A DNA stretch of 64,000 bases. Origin: Prevotella melaninogenica. GTDB taxonomy: Bacteria > Bacteroidota > Bacteroidia > Bacteroidales > Bacteroidaceae. Location: positions 433,501 through 497,500 of the forward strand of contig NZ_CP072349.1 of the NCBI RefSeq assembly GCF_018127965.1. The letters are read 5' to 3'. Shown here piece by piece: positions 15,001 to 24,949 of the stretch; the first letter of the stretch is position 1, and the number at the start of each line of letters is the position of its first letter. Both the position numbers and the translations under genes were made by a program. The notes beneath the pieces were generated by a model. The model searched no databases and was not told the DNA's origin. It saw nothing but the letters and a program-made list of their open reading frames with translations.

Positions 15001-15066
15001 CAAAGTTAGTATTTGTAATCATTACAAGCAATAGATAAAATCTATGTGCTGATTAATAAAATCTAT
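15001..15066 (-). promoter_or_regulatory. ahpC promoter with OxyR box
   Basis: ATAGATAAAATCTAT (15031-15045) matches the classical OxyR half-site ATAGntnnnanCTAT at every fixed base. A second, weaker site (ATTAATAAAATCTAT, 15052-15066) follows after six bases. The -7 box is TAACTTTG (15001-15008). OxyR would bind just upstream of the -33 region, the normal activating position. Confidence 0.75.
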
Positions 15067-15599
15067 CAAGATGTGTTATAACGCTGATTATAAATAAGTT
15101 ATATTCCTATATTTGGTAGATTAAAAGATTAGCATCTGATAAAACTTATACAAAACATCTACTTGATCTCTTCTCCTTACAATCAAAAAAACTTGTATGA
15201 TCTTTGAAAAGCAAGTTTGAAAAACTAATAAATGCAGGCTACTTGGGCTTAAATAACCCTTAGTTGGTAACAAGTTGTAGTCAGCATAATCATATATAAT
15301 AAGGCTGTTAACCATGGGCACGCGTAGTGTTAGGCGTCCGCACCATTGGTGCTAAGCCTTCGCACCATTAGTGTTGATGGGTGGTAAGGATGTTGGGTGA
15401 TGGTTGTTAGGTGTTGAAGAAGACTGGTATGAAACTTATAAGGTGGTGAAGAATAATACTTATTTATAGTGATTGGAGGTGTATACACTCACTATAAAGG
15501 ATGAAAAAGACGAGTATAAAGCATAAAAACAGGATGATAAGACGGCTATTTGGCTTTTTTTATCTATTTTTGTCATAGTCTATACATGGTATTAGAAGA
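15067..15599. other. ahpC-oxyR intergenic region, rest
   Basis: No gene. It holds GCACCATTGGTGC palindromes (15334-15376), then a TGTTGGGTGA-type low-complexity tract (15376-15415). A possible -7 box TATTTTTG for oxyR lies at 15565-15572. Confidence 0.6.
15334..15376. repeat. GCACCATTGGTGC palindromes, cluster 2
   Basis: Two palindromes (GCACCATTGGTGC and the degenerate GCACCATTAGTGT) 21 bp apart, linked by the same TAAGCCTTC spacer as cluster 1. Confidence 0.8.
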
Positions 15600-16502
15600 A
15601 TGACACTACAACAATTAGAATATGTAATGGCAGTTTATCGGCTCAAGCATTTTGCAAAGGCAGCCGATGACTGCAATGTTACACAGCCTACACTTAGTTC
15701 GATGATTCAAAAGTTAGAAGACGAATTAGGTGTGAAAATCTTTGACCGTAAGCGTCAACCGATACAGCCTACACAAGCGGGTATGAAGGTGATTGAGGAG
15801 GCTTGGAAGGTGCTTAATCGTGCAAAGAAACTCAAGCAGATAATCGACGAGGAACGGCAGGTACTTACTGGTATCTTTGAGGTGGGTGTGCTACCGACGA
15901 TTGCACCTTATCTTATTCCGCGCTTCTTCCCACAGTTGATGAATGAACATCCCGAGATGGATGTGAGGATAACGGAGATGAAAACCGAGGATATGCGCAG
16001 GGCACTTCGCAGGGGTGATATAGATGCTGGTATCTTGGCACGTGTCGACGGACTTGAGGAGATGTCGTGTACATCGCTTTATCGTGAACAGTTCTTCGGT
16101 TATGTAGCAGAAGGCGACCCATTGTTTGAAAAGGAGTTTATTCGTCCTGCTGACTTGTCGGGAGAGTACTTGTGGTTGCTGGACGAAGGACATTGTTTCC
16201 GTGACCAGTTGGTGAAGTTCTGCCAGCTGAAGTCGGCTGCTTTAAGTAAGAAAAGTTATAACTTAGGAAGCATAGAGACCTTTATGCGTATCGTAGAGAA
16301 TGGTAAGGGAGTAACCTTTATACCCCAGCTTGCACTCTCACAGCTCACAACGGAGCAGCATCGTTTGGTACGTCCTTTCGCCCATCCTGTTCCTTCTCGT
16401 GAGATAATACTGATGACATCGCCAAACTTCATTCGTCATACATTGCTCCATATGCTTGCAGAAAGGATTAAAGAGTCCTTACCTGATGATTTACAAAGTT
16501 AA
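15600..16502 (+). CDS. oxyR: OxyR, peroxide-sensing LysR-type regulator
   Basis: 300 residues: an N-terminal winged helix (AKAADDCNVTQPTLSSMIQK) and a C-terminal sensor domain. The redox pair is C199 and C208 in LLDEGHCFRDQLVKFCQL, with the same numbering and GHCxRDQ context as E. coli OxyR. Disulfide formation should activate ahpC, whose promoter carries an OxyR box 540 bases away on the divergent side. Confidence 0.96.
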   Translation: MTLQQLEYVMAVYRLKHFAKAADDCNVTQPTLSSMIQKLEDELGVKIFDRKRQPIQPTQAGMKVIEEAWKVLNRAKKLKQIIDEERQVLTGIFEVGVLPTIAPYLIPRFFPQLMNEHPEMDVRITEMKTEDMRRALRRGDIDAGILARVDGLEEMSCTSLYREQFFGYVAEGDPLFEKEFIRPADLSGEYLWLLDEGHCFRDQLVKFCQLKSAALSKKSYNLGSIETFMRIVENGKGVTFIPQLALSQLTTEQHRLVRPFAHPVPSREIILMTSPNFIRHTLLHMLAERIKESLPDDLQS

Positions 16503-16548
16503 ATCTTAATAGCTTTCCTTGGGAAGTAATAGGAATAAGAATAGTGAA

Positions 16549-16575
16549 CCCCAGCTACTTTCACTGTGGCTGGGG
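16549..16575 (+). terminator. Hairpin after oxyR
   Basis: CCCCAGC pairs with GCTGGGG, extended by GAA/CTC and TAC/GTG, but only a weak T-run follows. Probable transcript end for oxyR. Confidence 0.55.
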
Positions 16576-16664
16576 CTCATTGTAATCCTTAAAACAATCT
16601 TGTGAATTAAATGATAGAACCTGTAATTTAATATTAAATCTATTTATTTGTTGAGAGATTTTTG

Positions 16665-17618
16665 TTAATAGATGACTACAGCAGGGTTTGAAACATCAGT
16701 AGCAGCGTTCTGTTTTACGTTGTATTCGTCACATGCCCAGTTATAGTTGCCCTCGACAACATCGCGTGTGTACTCAGTAATACAGTTAGGGTCAGCTGCC
16801 CAATATTGCTTAACAGTCTTGCCACCCATCACCTTCTGTGGTGTCTTGTCATCAGGGTTAAGAATGAGTTTCAGACCCACTGATGTGTTCATCATCTCCA
16901 TATCGCCACGACTATTACCTGCTGCGAAGAGTGGGCGGGTCTTGATAAAGGTTCTTATAACCTCAGCCTTGCCCTCATCTTGTGGTGAAGGGAAAACAAT
17001 CTGGTCAGTAACGACACCGCTCATGGTGACGAGTGACTTCACACCAATTACACGATCCTCTTGGAAACCCAACTCTTCAACGCAGAAACGCTGATAGAGT
17101 AGCTCTGGAGAAGCAGAGATAACCCATGTTTCGAAGCCATAGTTGCGGAGGTTGGCAAGCAATGCTTTCATCTGAGGATAGAACTTATTTTGATACTTTT
17201 CATGGAAGCAATCGTCGCCAATGCGCTGTACTTCTTCAGGAGTAAGTCCACTGAGGAACTTAATACGGTCGTGCTCACGACTGATAGCATCCTCTTTTAT
17301 CATCTTGTCAACCAACTTGAACTTCTCAACAGACTTGGCATCCTTCTTGCCAGCATAGTTGCGACGAGCATATTCGTAGAGAGCTTCCTCTGCCAAATAG
17401 TAAGGAACCTGACCGAAGAGTGTTCCGTCACAATCGAATACAGCCACCTTACGGATGTTCATTGAGATAGTTGACTGGAGGAAAGCCTCAAGTTTTGCGT
17501 TGGTAGCATCAGTGAATCCTACAATCTTCTGATACTTGTAGGTCTGTGCTGAGAGCTGTATTACACCAATGAAAAGGAATACAGCAACGAGTTGCATGGT
17601 TCGTTTAAAATTCTTCAT
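16665..17618 (-). CDS. Exported HAD-family phosphatase at the end of the glp operon
   Basis: 317 residues from the ATG at 17618; the longer frame to 17744 would run into glpF and lacks a signal. Residues 1-25 form a signal peptide (ending LFIGVIQLSAQ). HAD motif I is FDCDGT with nucleophile D62 and acid D64; motif II is WVISAS and motif III GNSRGD. It resembles phosphoserine-phosphatase-like HADs. It directly follows glpF, 46 bases apart, so a periplasmic phosphatase that frees glycerol from glycerol phosphates for the facilitator is an attractive reading. The substrate is not shown by the sequence. Confidence 0.8.
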   Translation of the reverse strand: MKNFKRTMQLVAVFLFIGVIQLSAQTYKYQKIVGFTDATNAKLEAFLQSTISMNIRKVAVFDCDGTLFGQVPYYLAEEALYEYARRNYAGKKDAKSVEKFKLVDKMIKEDAISREHDRIKFLSGLTPEEVQRIGDDCFHEKYQNKFYPQMKALLANLRNYGFETWVISASPELLYQRFCVEELGFQEDRVIGVKSLVTMSGVVTDQIVFPSPQDEGKAEVIRTFIKTRPLFAAGNSRGDMEMMNTSVGLKLILNPDDKTPQKVMGGKTVKQYWAADPNCITEYTRDVVEGNYNWACDEYNVKQNAATDVSNPAVVIY

Positions 17619-17664
17619 AATAGTATTGTTTTTAGTTATTGATAATTTTTTATTGCCAAGTGGA

Positions 17665-18411
17665 TTATAATTGGTGGAGGGCAGCACCGCAAAGTCCTGC
17701 AATAATACCGCCAACCATAGGACCGAGAACAGGTACCCACGCATATGCCCAATCGTTGTCGCCCTTCATGCAAAGCGCATGAGCGATACGTGGTGATAGG
17801 TCACGAGCCGGATTCATAGCATATCCAGTTGGACCACCGAGTGACATTCCGAGTGCAATAATTAGCAGCGTAACAGGGATTGGACCCAAAGCAGCAAGCC
17901 CGAACTTGAAGTTTTTAGGGTCACAGCAGTTACCCTTTGAACTGAAACTGATGATGATAAAGACAAGTACTAATGTCGCAATCACCTCACAGAGGAAGTT
18001 CAATTTATAGTTGCGGATAGCTGGAGCAGTGCAGAATGTACCAAGCTTCGAAGCATCGTTGTCGGTTGCATCGTAGTGATCTTTATAGAAGATCCACACG
18101 AGGATACCACCTAAGATACCGCCAATCATCTGTCCTGCGGCATAAATAGGTACTGAACTCCAAGGGAACATACCTGCTGCAGCTAAGCCAGCTGATACTG
18201 CTGGGTTAAGGTGAGCACCCGTATAAGGACCTGCAACAAGCACACCCATACATACTGCGAGACCCCACGCAATGGTGATAACAATCCATCCTGAGTTCTG
18301 TCCTTTACTCTTGTTCAGTGTTACACAAGCACATACACCATCTCCGAAAAGCACCAGAATGAGTGTTCCTAATAGTTCCATGAAGAACTGTGTTGTCATT
18401 GAATATTCCAT
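17665..18411 (-). CDS. glpF: Glycerol facilitator (aquaglyceroporin)
   Basis: 248 residues, MIP family, six membrane helices. The two pore loops carry GAHLNPAVS (about 65-73) and GYAMNPARDLSPR (about 196-208). The aspartate after the second NPAR is typical of glycerol channels, not water-only ones. It admits glycerol through the inner membrane for GlpK, whose gene lies 37 bases upstream on the same strand. Confidence 0.95.
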   Translation of the reverse strand: MEYSMTTQFFMELLGTLILVLFGDGVCACVTLNKSKGQNSGWIVITIAWGLAVCMGVLVAGPYTGAHLNPAVSAGLAAAGMFPWSSVPIYAAGQMIGGILGGILVWIFYKDHYDATDNDASKLGTFCTAPAIRNYKLNFLCEVIATLVLVFIIISFSSKGNCCDPKNFKFGLAALGPIPVTLLIIALGMSLGGPTGYAMNPARDLSPRIAHALCMKGDNDWAYAWVPVLGPMVGGIIAGLCGAALHQL

Positions 18412-18448
18412 AAGGATTGATTTATGGTTGGTTGTTGTTTGTTAGGTC

Positions 18449-19939
18449 TTATTTGTTGGTCAGTGTTCTGCCTATTGCATTAGCCCAACCTGCTTTAGCT
18501 GCTTCGACAGTATCGCTGTCAGCAATAGGTTCAAAGCAACGTTCAACCTGCCATTGGTTCTTAATATCGTCGATATTCTTCCAGAAGCCAACAGCCAGAC
18601 CTGCAAGATAAGCAGCACCTAAAGCGGTTGTCTCAGTGATACGTGGGCGAACAACCTTTATACCAAGAATGTCTGCCTGAGACTGCATTAAGAGGTTATT
18701 GCGTGATGCACCACCATCGACTTTCAGCTCAGTAAGCGAAGCATTCATATCCTTTGCCATTGCTTGAGCAATGTCGTAAGTCTGGAAGGCAATACCATCA
18801 AGGGCAGCACGAGCGATATGTGCACGTGTCGTACCACGTGTTATGCCAATAATTGTACCACGAGCATACTGGTCCCAGTAGGGAGCTGCAAGGCCTGTTA
18901 AGGCAGGAACGAAATAAACGCCACCACTGTCTGGTACGGTTGAGGCTAAGTCTTCTATCTCTGATGATGAGGTAATGAAGCCCAATCCATCACGCAACCA
19001 CTGTACAACAGAGCCTCCTACATAGATAGAACCCTCCAAAGCATAAACAACTTGGTCCCCAATCTTCCACGCAATAGTGGTCAGTAGGTTGTTCTTAGAC
19101 ATAACAGGCTTGTTACCTGTGTTTAACATTACGAAGCAACCAGTGCCGTATGTGTTTTTGATAGAGCCCGGTTCGATACACATCTGACCGAAAAGGGCTG
19201 CCTGTTGGTCACCAGCAATACCCGAGATAGGCACTTCATGGGCGAAGATAGTAGTCTTTGTATGACCATAAACTTCTGAACTTGACTTCACTTCTGGCAT
19301 CATAGACATAGGAATATTCAGTAACTCCATTAGTTCTTCATCCCATTTTAGGTCGTGAATATTGAAGAGCATGGTACGAGAAGCATTCGTAACGTCGGTC
19401 ACGTGTACCTCTCCTCGTGTCAATCGCCATACCAACCATGAGTCTACATTACCGAAGCGGAGCTTGCCCAACTCTGCACGTTTGCGTGCGCCGGGTACGT
19501 TATCAAGAATCCACTTAATCTTTGTTCCGCTGAAATAAGCATCAATAATGAGACCAGTTTTCTCATGAATCTTGTCCGTCAAGCCCTGTACTTTCAGCTC
19601 ATCACAGAACTCTGAAGTGCGGCGATCTTGCCATACAATGGCGTTGTAGATTGGTTCTTCGGTGTCAACATCCCATACAATCGTAGTTTCGCGCTGGTTG
19701 GTAATACCAATACCTGCGATGTCAAGGCCGTTAATATCTATGGCAGAGATAGCCTCAGCGATAACAGAAGCCTGCGAAGACCATATTTCGTTGGGGTTAT
19801 GTTCTACCCATCCAGGTTGTGGAAAGTACTGTGTAAACTCTTTCTGTGCTACAGACTTTATTTGTCCGTTGTGGTCAAAGACGATGGCTCTTGAGCTTGT
19901 TGTTCCTTGATCTAGGGCTAAGATAAATTTCTTCTCCAT
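18449..19939 (-). CDS. glpK: Glycerol kinase
   Basis: 496 residues, FGGY family. It makes sn-glycerol-3-phosphate from glycerol and ATP. The N-terminus [20 protein letters not shown] is the ATP-binding signature, and [13 protein letters not shown] and [14 protein letters not shown] are family blocks. It traps glycerol brought in by GlpF, and its product feeds the GlpABC dehydrogenase encoded just upstream. Confidence 0.98.
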   Translation of the reverse strand: MEKKFILALDQGTTSSRAIVFDHNGQIKSVAQKEFTQYFPQPGWVEHNPNEIWSSQASVIAEAISAIDINGLDIAGIGITNQRETTIVWDVDTEEPIYNAIVWQDRRTSEFCDELKVQGLTDKIHEKTGLIIDAYFSGTKIKWILDNVPGARKRAELGKLRFGNVDSWLVWRLTRGEVHVTDVTNASRTMLFNIHDLKWDEELMELLNIPMSMMPEVKSSSEVYGHTKTTIFAHEVPISGIAGDQQAALFGQMCIEPGSIKNTYGTGCFVMLNTGNKPVMSKNNLLTTIAWKIGDQVVYALEGSIYVGGSVVQWLRDGLGFITSSSEIEDLASTVPDSGGVYFVPALTGLAAPYWDQYARGTIIGITRGTTRAHIARAALDGIAFQTYDIAQAMAKDMNASLTELKVDGGASRNNLLMQSQADILGIKVVRPRITETTALGAAYLAGLAVGFWKNIDDIKNQWQVERCFEPIADSDTVEAAKAGWANAIGRTLTNK

Positions 19940-20004
19940 GCTGGTTGTATTTTATAAGGTTGTTATTTTGTTTTTATTTTATCGTTGTTATTAGTAGAAT
20001 CTGC

Positions 20005-21261
20005 CTATTCTATGCCATTTAACTTCCTTGTTTCCTCAATATCCAAGGCTTCGGCAAGGATAGAGATAGGATTCTTTACATCATATCCTGTTGACATTTC
20101 AATCTGCCATTTACAGGTTTCACAGTCGGTAGTAACGTAGTCTGGGTTTACTTCCTTTATCTGTTTGAAGACCCCATAACCAATCTGCTGTGAGCGTTCA
20201 TAGTTCTCTTTCTTGAATCCGTAAGTACCGGCAATACCGCAACATTGGGAGTTGAGCATTGTAAGTTTCAGTCCAGGAATCATCTTCAGTAACTCTGTAC
20301 TGTAGATAACCCAGCCCATCTTCTCCATATGACAAGCTGAATGGTAGGCTGCATGCATCTTGAAATCCTTGAGGAAAGCAAGTTTTATATCGCCACTTTC
20401 TATCAGACGATAGAGGAATCGAGTAGCAAGTGTGATGCTTTCCTTCACATCGTCGACCTTTATATCTAATAGATGCTCATACTCGTCACGCATGGTAAAG
20501 GTGCATGTAGAACTTGTTGTGAGGACAATTCGGCTCTCCTTCGCTGCCTTACGGATTGAGTTGATGTTCACTTCTCCCTGTCTGCGCGCTTGATTACTGA
20601 GCCCGTTAGCAATCAATGCTACACCGCAACATTTCTCTTTCTCTAACAGGTGGACACCATAACCGACCGCATTCATAATCTTTACGAGGTCTTTTCCCAA
20701 TTGTGGGAAGTTATAATTGACGTAACAGCCATGGAAGTAGCTTACGTGTTTCTTATACTTGTCTTGTTCTTTGGCAGCATTACGCTTGTACCATGTCTCA
20801 AACTTCTGACTGCTATAGGCTGGGAAACTACGATGTTTGTCAACTCCCATCACGCTGTGGAGTACTGCTTTGACCGGTTTCAAGCCCAAAGTGGTATTCA
20901 CTATTGGTGCAACCATGTTCGCCATAGTACCCACAAAGTCGGTATTTGCCAACATTCTATCACGCAGGATAGGTCCATGTGTACTATATTTGATGCGTGA
21001 AGCCTGAATGATGTCAGCAATACGAACACCTGAAGGACAGGCAACTTCGCAGCGTTTACAGTTCAGACACATCTTTAACGCATTGTCAAAGAACTTCTTA
21101 TCCTTGAGGCGGTAGCGTTCCAAATCTGGTCCTGAATGTTTCGGACCGGGGTATTCTGGCTCCACTGCAGACACAGGGCAGTAGGCAGTACAGATAGAAC
21201 ACTTCAAACATTGTTCCAAGTTATTACCGCTGATATTCTTTAGTTGTATTCCTTCTGGCAT
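20005..21261 (-). CDS. glpC: Anaerobic glycerol-3-phosphate dehydrogenase subunit C
   Basis: 418 residues. It anchors GlpAB and passes electrons to the quinone pool. Two [4Fe-4S] sites are visible: C18, C21, C24, C28 (CLKCSICTAYC) and C65, C68, C71, C75 (CLNCKRCEVAC). Two CCG domains follow (KCCGVAL and QCCGIAG). The start is four bases after the glpB stop, so the genes are translationally linked. Confidence 0.95.
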   Translation of the reverse strand: MPEGIQLKNISGNNLEQCLKCSICTAYCPVSAVEPEYPGPKHSGPDLERYRLKDKKFFDNALKMCLNCKRCEVACPSGVRIADIIQASRIKYSTHGPILRDRMLANTDFVGTMANMVAPIVNTTLGLKPVKAVLHSVMGVDKHRSFPAYSSQKFETWYKRNAAKEQDKYKKHVSYFHGCYVNYNFPQLGKDLVKIMNAVGYGVHLLEKEKCCGVALIANGLSNQARRQGEVNINSIRKAAKESRIVLTTSSTCTFTMRDEYEHLLDIKVDDVKESITLATRFLYRLIESGDIKLAFLKDFKMHAAYHSACHMEKMGWVIYSTELLKMIPGLKLTMLNSQCCGIAGTYGFKKENYERSQQIGYGVFKQIKEVNPDYVTTDCETCKWQIEMSTGYDVKNPISILAEALDIEETRKLNGIE

Positions 21262-21265
21262 GACC

Positions 21266-22516
21266 TTATTTCCTTTCTTTTATTGTTTCGGCTACCTGAA
21301 GGGCAGTCAAGAGTGAAACACCTGTACCATCAGCAAGTTTAATGTTATTATGTCCGCTCAATAGGGAACCAATGACAAAGAGGTTGCTGATAGTCTTTCC
21401 GTCTTTTATAGCGTGGAAGTCTTGGTCTGTTTGTACACCGAATTCCATGTAAGGCTGTGCTGCGAACGCATCTTCTTTCGTCCATTCGCTTCGTGCTTCA
21501 GCAGCATCAACATCAAGATTGAAGACTGGTTCGAATACGTGTTGATAATTACTCTGCAGTCCGTGGCTCATGAAAGAACCAGAAGCGAGGATGAACTCGT
21601 CTGCATAAAGGGACTCATTAGGTAGGTTTTCGGTTGTGATAGAGATGAGACGGTTGCCCTCAAAGACACCATTATTGGCTGTATCGCCCACCAATATCGT
21701 TCCACCTAAACGGCTGAAGAGTTGTTTCAAGAGGTGAGTTGTGCGAACACCCGATACCGATGGAGGAAGTGTTGCGAGATACTCAATAGGCTTCTTGACC
21801 ATAGCTTTCAGTTCGTTGAGGCTCTCGTTGTCGTTGAAACCTAAGACAGCAGGTAACAAGAGTACTTCTGCATCTCCACTGATAGCATTGATGCAATCGG
21901 CAACTTTGCGCAAAGCAACCTTGTCTGACAATACTTTCGCAATGTTAGTTGCACGCATCTCAGTAGGACTTTTCCTCACATGGCTCAACTCTTCGGTTGT
22001 AAAAGACTTCACCTGACAAGCCACTCCACTCTTCTTAAGGTTCGCAGCGATGAAGGCTGTGGGTAAATCTAAGAAGCCTTGGATGTTCAAGAGTTCTATA
22101 CTTTTCCAAGGGAGGGAGTCTTTCTGCTGGCTTATAGCATAGCCTTCCGTAGTCAACCATGCAGGTTTTGTGGTTCCTAAGGGGGTGAAACGATAATGAT
22201 TCTGTGCGCTATCGCCAGTCGTTTTTACGCCAGCTTCATTCAATAAAGCCTTCGCCTTATTAGCAAGGAGCGCAATTTTCTCTGTGCCAATCTTCTTGTA
22301 AGGATGCTGGTCGTTCAGTGATGCAATCGCTTCCAACGGATGTTCAACCACCTTTCCATTGTTATCATAGCCCAGTAAGTCGAACGAACCCGAATTGAAA
22401 TGCAGACTACTCTGTCCCGCTGACACGATGCAAACACGTTTGCCTGCGCTTGCCTGTGTGATACCAGCAGTGAGTCCGCTGAGTCCGCCACCTATTATAA
22501 TAGTATCGTATCTCAT
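21266..22516 (-). CDS. glpB: Anaerobic glycerol-3-phosphate dehydrogenase subunit B
   Basis: 416-residue flavoprotein. The N-terminal Rossmann fingerprint is IIIGGGLSGLTAGI. The C-terminal block NLFVIGSLLSGHNNIKLADG closes the FAD site. It couples GlpA to the GlpC iron-sulfur subunit. Gene order A-B-C equals that of enteric glpABC. Confidence 0.93.
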   Translation of the reverse strand: MRYDTIIIGGGLSGLTAGITQASAGKRVCIVSAGQSSLHFNSGSFDLLGYDNNGKVVEHPLEAIASLNDQHPYKKIGTEKIALLANKAKALLNEAGVKTTGDSAQNHYRFTPLGTTKPAWLTTEGYAISQQKDSLPWKSIELLNIQGFLDLPTAFIAANLKKSGVACQVKSFTTEELSHVRKSPTEMRATNIAKVLSDKVALRKVADCINAISGDAEVLLLPAVLGFNDNESLNELKAMVKKPIEYLATLPPSVSGVRTTHLLKQLFSRLGGTILVGDTANNGVFEGNRLISITTENLPNESLYADEFILASGSFMSHGLQSNYQHVFEPVFNLDVDAAEARSEWTKEDAFAAQPYMEFGVQTDQDFHAIKDGKTISNLFVIGSLLSGHNNIKLADGTGVSLLTALQVAETIKERK

Positions 22517-22628
22517 TGTCGATTGTCTTTGATTGTGATAGATTGTTTGAAATCGTTGGTTTTTATAGAGCCATTTTGACGTCTATATGATTTAGATTGC
22601 TAAGGATTCCCCTTTTTTCAAAAGCCTT

Positions 22629-24230
22629 TTATTCATTGCCCAGTCCCAACAAGCCCTGATAGATAGCAGCTGTAAGCTGTGCTTCGTCGAGTGTACTGCC
22701 CCAAGCAACTGGCTTCATTCCTTTCCAACGCTCATTGATAAAGTCGTGAAGGTCGGTTAATGTCTTCTCTGACTCGTCTCCAGCGTCACACATAACACCA
22801 GCTGCTCGACACGCACAAAGTTCTCCTTGGCAGGTACCCATACCCACTCGGGTACGGCGACGCAGGTTGAGAAGGTCATGAACGTGCAACTTCTCCATTG
22901 CATATTTTACTTCACCGACACTTACTTCCTCACATTCGCAAACCAAGGAGCGGTCTTCTGCACTCTGATCGGGTATTTCCTGCACACGATAACCTTGTCT
23001 ACCTTTAGCCGCATAGTGGGCAGTTGAATAGGTATGATGCTTGTTGTCAGGGTCTTGTCCTTCACTTCCAGGCAGCGGAAGGGTGGCTGTTTGGCATACT
23101 GCTTGTACACCTAATTTCTTACAAGCGAGGTCGGTTGCTATCTCAGCCATGAGTCGATAGGTCATCATCTTACCACCAGTAATCGTGATAAGTCCTGCTA
23201 ACCCATCTCTTGTTTCATGATCTAAGCAGATGATACCACGGCTGATGCTACGTCCTGATGGGTCGTTGTCAGCAGCAACAAGTGGTCGAACGCCGGCGTA
23301 AGCACGTAGGATACGAGTTGTCGCAAGGCTCGGAGCAAGTTTTTCTCCCTCCTTTATTAATATGTCTACTTCTTCTTGTGTAATCTTCAAATTGTCTATC
23401 GTGTCGTATGATACACGATCACTCGTTGTTCCAATGACACATACTGCATCGTCTGGAACGAGGATGTCGGCATTAGCTGGCTTACGACAACGGTTGATAA
23501 CCATGTTGTTAACACGATGACCGAAGATAAGAAGCGTACCTTTAGCAGGGAACATATTAACCTTGATACCTGCCATCTTGACGATTTCATGTCCCCAAAT
23601 GCCGGCCGCATTGATAACGATACGACTGTGAACTTCGCTTTCTTCGCCTGTATGATTATTGCGGAGGCGAACGCCTTCCACACGACCATTGTTTAAAACG
23701 AGTCCTACCACCTGCTGATAGGTTAGAATATCAGCTCCATGACGACGAGCATCAAGAATATTAGCCGTCGTAAGATGGAAAGGATCAATGGAAGCATCTG
23801 GCACTCGCACAGCGCCAATCAAGTCGGGATTGACTGATGGCTCTATGCGACGTGCTTCTTCAGGTGAAATAATACAAGCACTTATACCTGCTTTCTGGCA
23901 GGACTCAACAAATGTTTTCTGGTATTGTATGTCGTCTTCTGGCAGCGTAATAAACAGACCATCTGTTGGTTCTACGCAGTGATGAGCAATACGACGGAGT
24001 ATCCGATTCTCCTTGATACACTCTGAAGCTGACTCTGGATCGGTCACTGCATAGCGTGCTCCACTGTGGAGTAAGCCATGATTACGACCTGTAGCACCAT
24101 TGCTGAAGTCATACTTCTCTACAAGAAGAACACGCAGTCCACGCATAGCACAGTCGCGTGCAGTGCCAGCGCCTGTAACACCTCCTCCGATGATAATCAC
24201 ATCGTAATCCTTGTTTAATACTCTGCTCAT
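22629..24230 (-). CDS. glpA: Anaerobic glycerol-3-phosphate dehydrogenase subunit A
   Basis: 533 residues, the catalytic FAD subunit that oxidises glycerol-3-phosphate to dihydroxyacetone phosphate. FAD fingerprint IIIGGGVTGAGTARDCAMRG at about 12-31, substrate-domain segment FSNGATGRNHGLLHSGARY, and a C-terminal BFD-like [2Fe-2S] region with CECEE and GTCQGELCACR. First gene of the glp operon. Its leader and upstream region carry TTTCG palindromes likely to be DeoR/GlpR operators. Confidence 0.95.
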   Translation of the reverse strand: MSRVLNKDYDVIIIGGGVTGAGTARDCAMRGLRVLLVEKYDFSNGATGRNHGLLHSGARYAVTDPESASECIKENRILRRIAHHCVEPTDGLFITLPEDDIQYQKTFVESCQKAGISACIISPEEARRIEPSVNPDLIGAVRVPDASIDPFHLTTANILDARRHGADILTYQQVVGLVLNNGRVEGVRLRNNHTGEESEVHSRIVINAAGIWGHEIVKMAGIKVNMFPAKGTLLIFGHRVNNMVINRCRKPANADILVPDDAVCVIGTTSDRVSYDTIDNLKITQEEVDILIKEGEKLAPSLATTRILRAYAGVRPLVAADNDPSGRSISRGIICLDHETRDGLAGLITITGGKMMTYRLMAEIATDLACKKLGVQAVCQTATLPLPGSEGQDPDNKHHTYSTAHYAAKGRQGYRVQEIPDQSAEDRSLVCECEEVSVGEVKYAMEKLHVHDLLNLRRRTRVGMGTCQGELCACRAAGVMCDAGDESEKTLTDLHDFINERWKGMKPVAWGSTLDEAQLTAAIYQGLLGLGNE

Positions 24231-24270
24231 TGTATAGGTAGTTCTATTCGGTCAAAAGTTGTTCGCGAAG

Positions 24271-24435
24271 TTTCGTAACGAAAGTTTGGTTAAGTGCGCA
24301 AACTGTCGTTTAAAACCTTTTGTATTTCATTCCGCAGCAAAGTTATATAAAATAGATGAAAGCTCCAAAAAGTCTTAACAACTTTTATATCTTTTCTTTC
24401 GTTTAGAAAGATAATCGCTTTCGTTTTATTATCTT
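24271..24435 (-). promoter_or_regulatory. glp operon promoter with TTTCG operators
   Basis: The -7 box is TAACTTTG (24338-24345, minus). A 13-bp palindrome TTTCGTAACGAAA lies in the leader (24271-24283). Upstream are CTTTCGTTTAGAAAG (24395-24409) and CTTTCGTTTTATT (about 24418). They resemble operators of DeoR/GlpR-family repressors; such a regulator is encoded at 34533-35309. Confidence 0.5.
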
Positions 24436-24490
24436 TTTATTTCTTTGTCATGATGTTTTTACTGAAGCTACACACTCTTTTCTGCTGATT

Positions 24491-24822
24491 AAGTTTGTAG
24501 ATAATGTTTTGAAAAATCATTACATAAATTTGAGCAAAACATCTATAAGTAAGGATAAAAACACGTATAAAAAGTGGGTTTGTAACCAACAGGGAATCAG
24601 TAAGCTATAAAGTGGTAAAAGAAAAGGTGCTTAATAAGACTTCAAAAGGGCGTTAGTTGGACCTCAAAAGGGCACCTTTAGCAAGCCAATTCGGCGTCTT
24701 TAAGAAGCCAAAAGAGCATGTATTCAAAATCATGATGTGAAAAAATATGACAAAACAACAAGCAATTAGCACAATTGGACCTATTAGCCTAATTAGGCTA
24801 ATAGGAGTAAGTTGTTTGTAGA
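24491..24822 (+). repeat. MITE-related core copy B, with 26-bp palindrome
   Basis: The left two-thirds align with the middle of copies A and D. The right part differs from them and instead matches copy C, ending in a perfect 26-bp palindrome (24780-24805; half CCTATTAGCCTAA plus its complement). No terminal CTTCCGTTAAATG ends are present. No gene lies in 24231-25006. Confidence 0.75.
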
Positions 24823-24949
24823 GGATAATATCAATATAGTATCTATTTGCATTTCTTGTATAGCTTACAAATGTATTGTAAGCTCTTTTAAAACATTCTA
24901 TAGCTACTACTTATACAATGTTTTGTTTGTCACATATTATATTTTTTAT

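Noticed and set aside
15121..15321. 66-codon minus-strand frame between ahpC and oxyR
   Set aside because: AT-rich, low-complexity product, no promoter and no resemblance to a known protein.
17619..17744. 42-residue extension of the HAD phosphatase
   Set aside because: It runs into the glpF gene and would hide the clear signal peptide starting at 17618.
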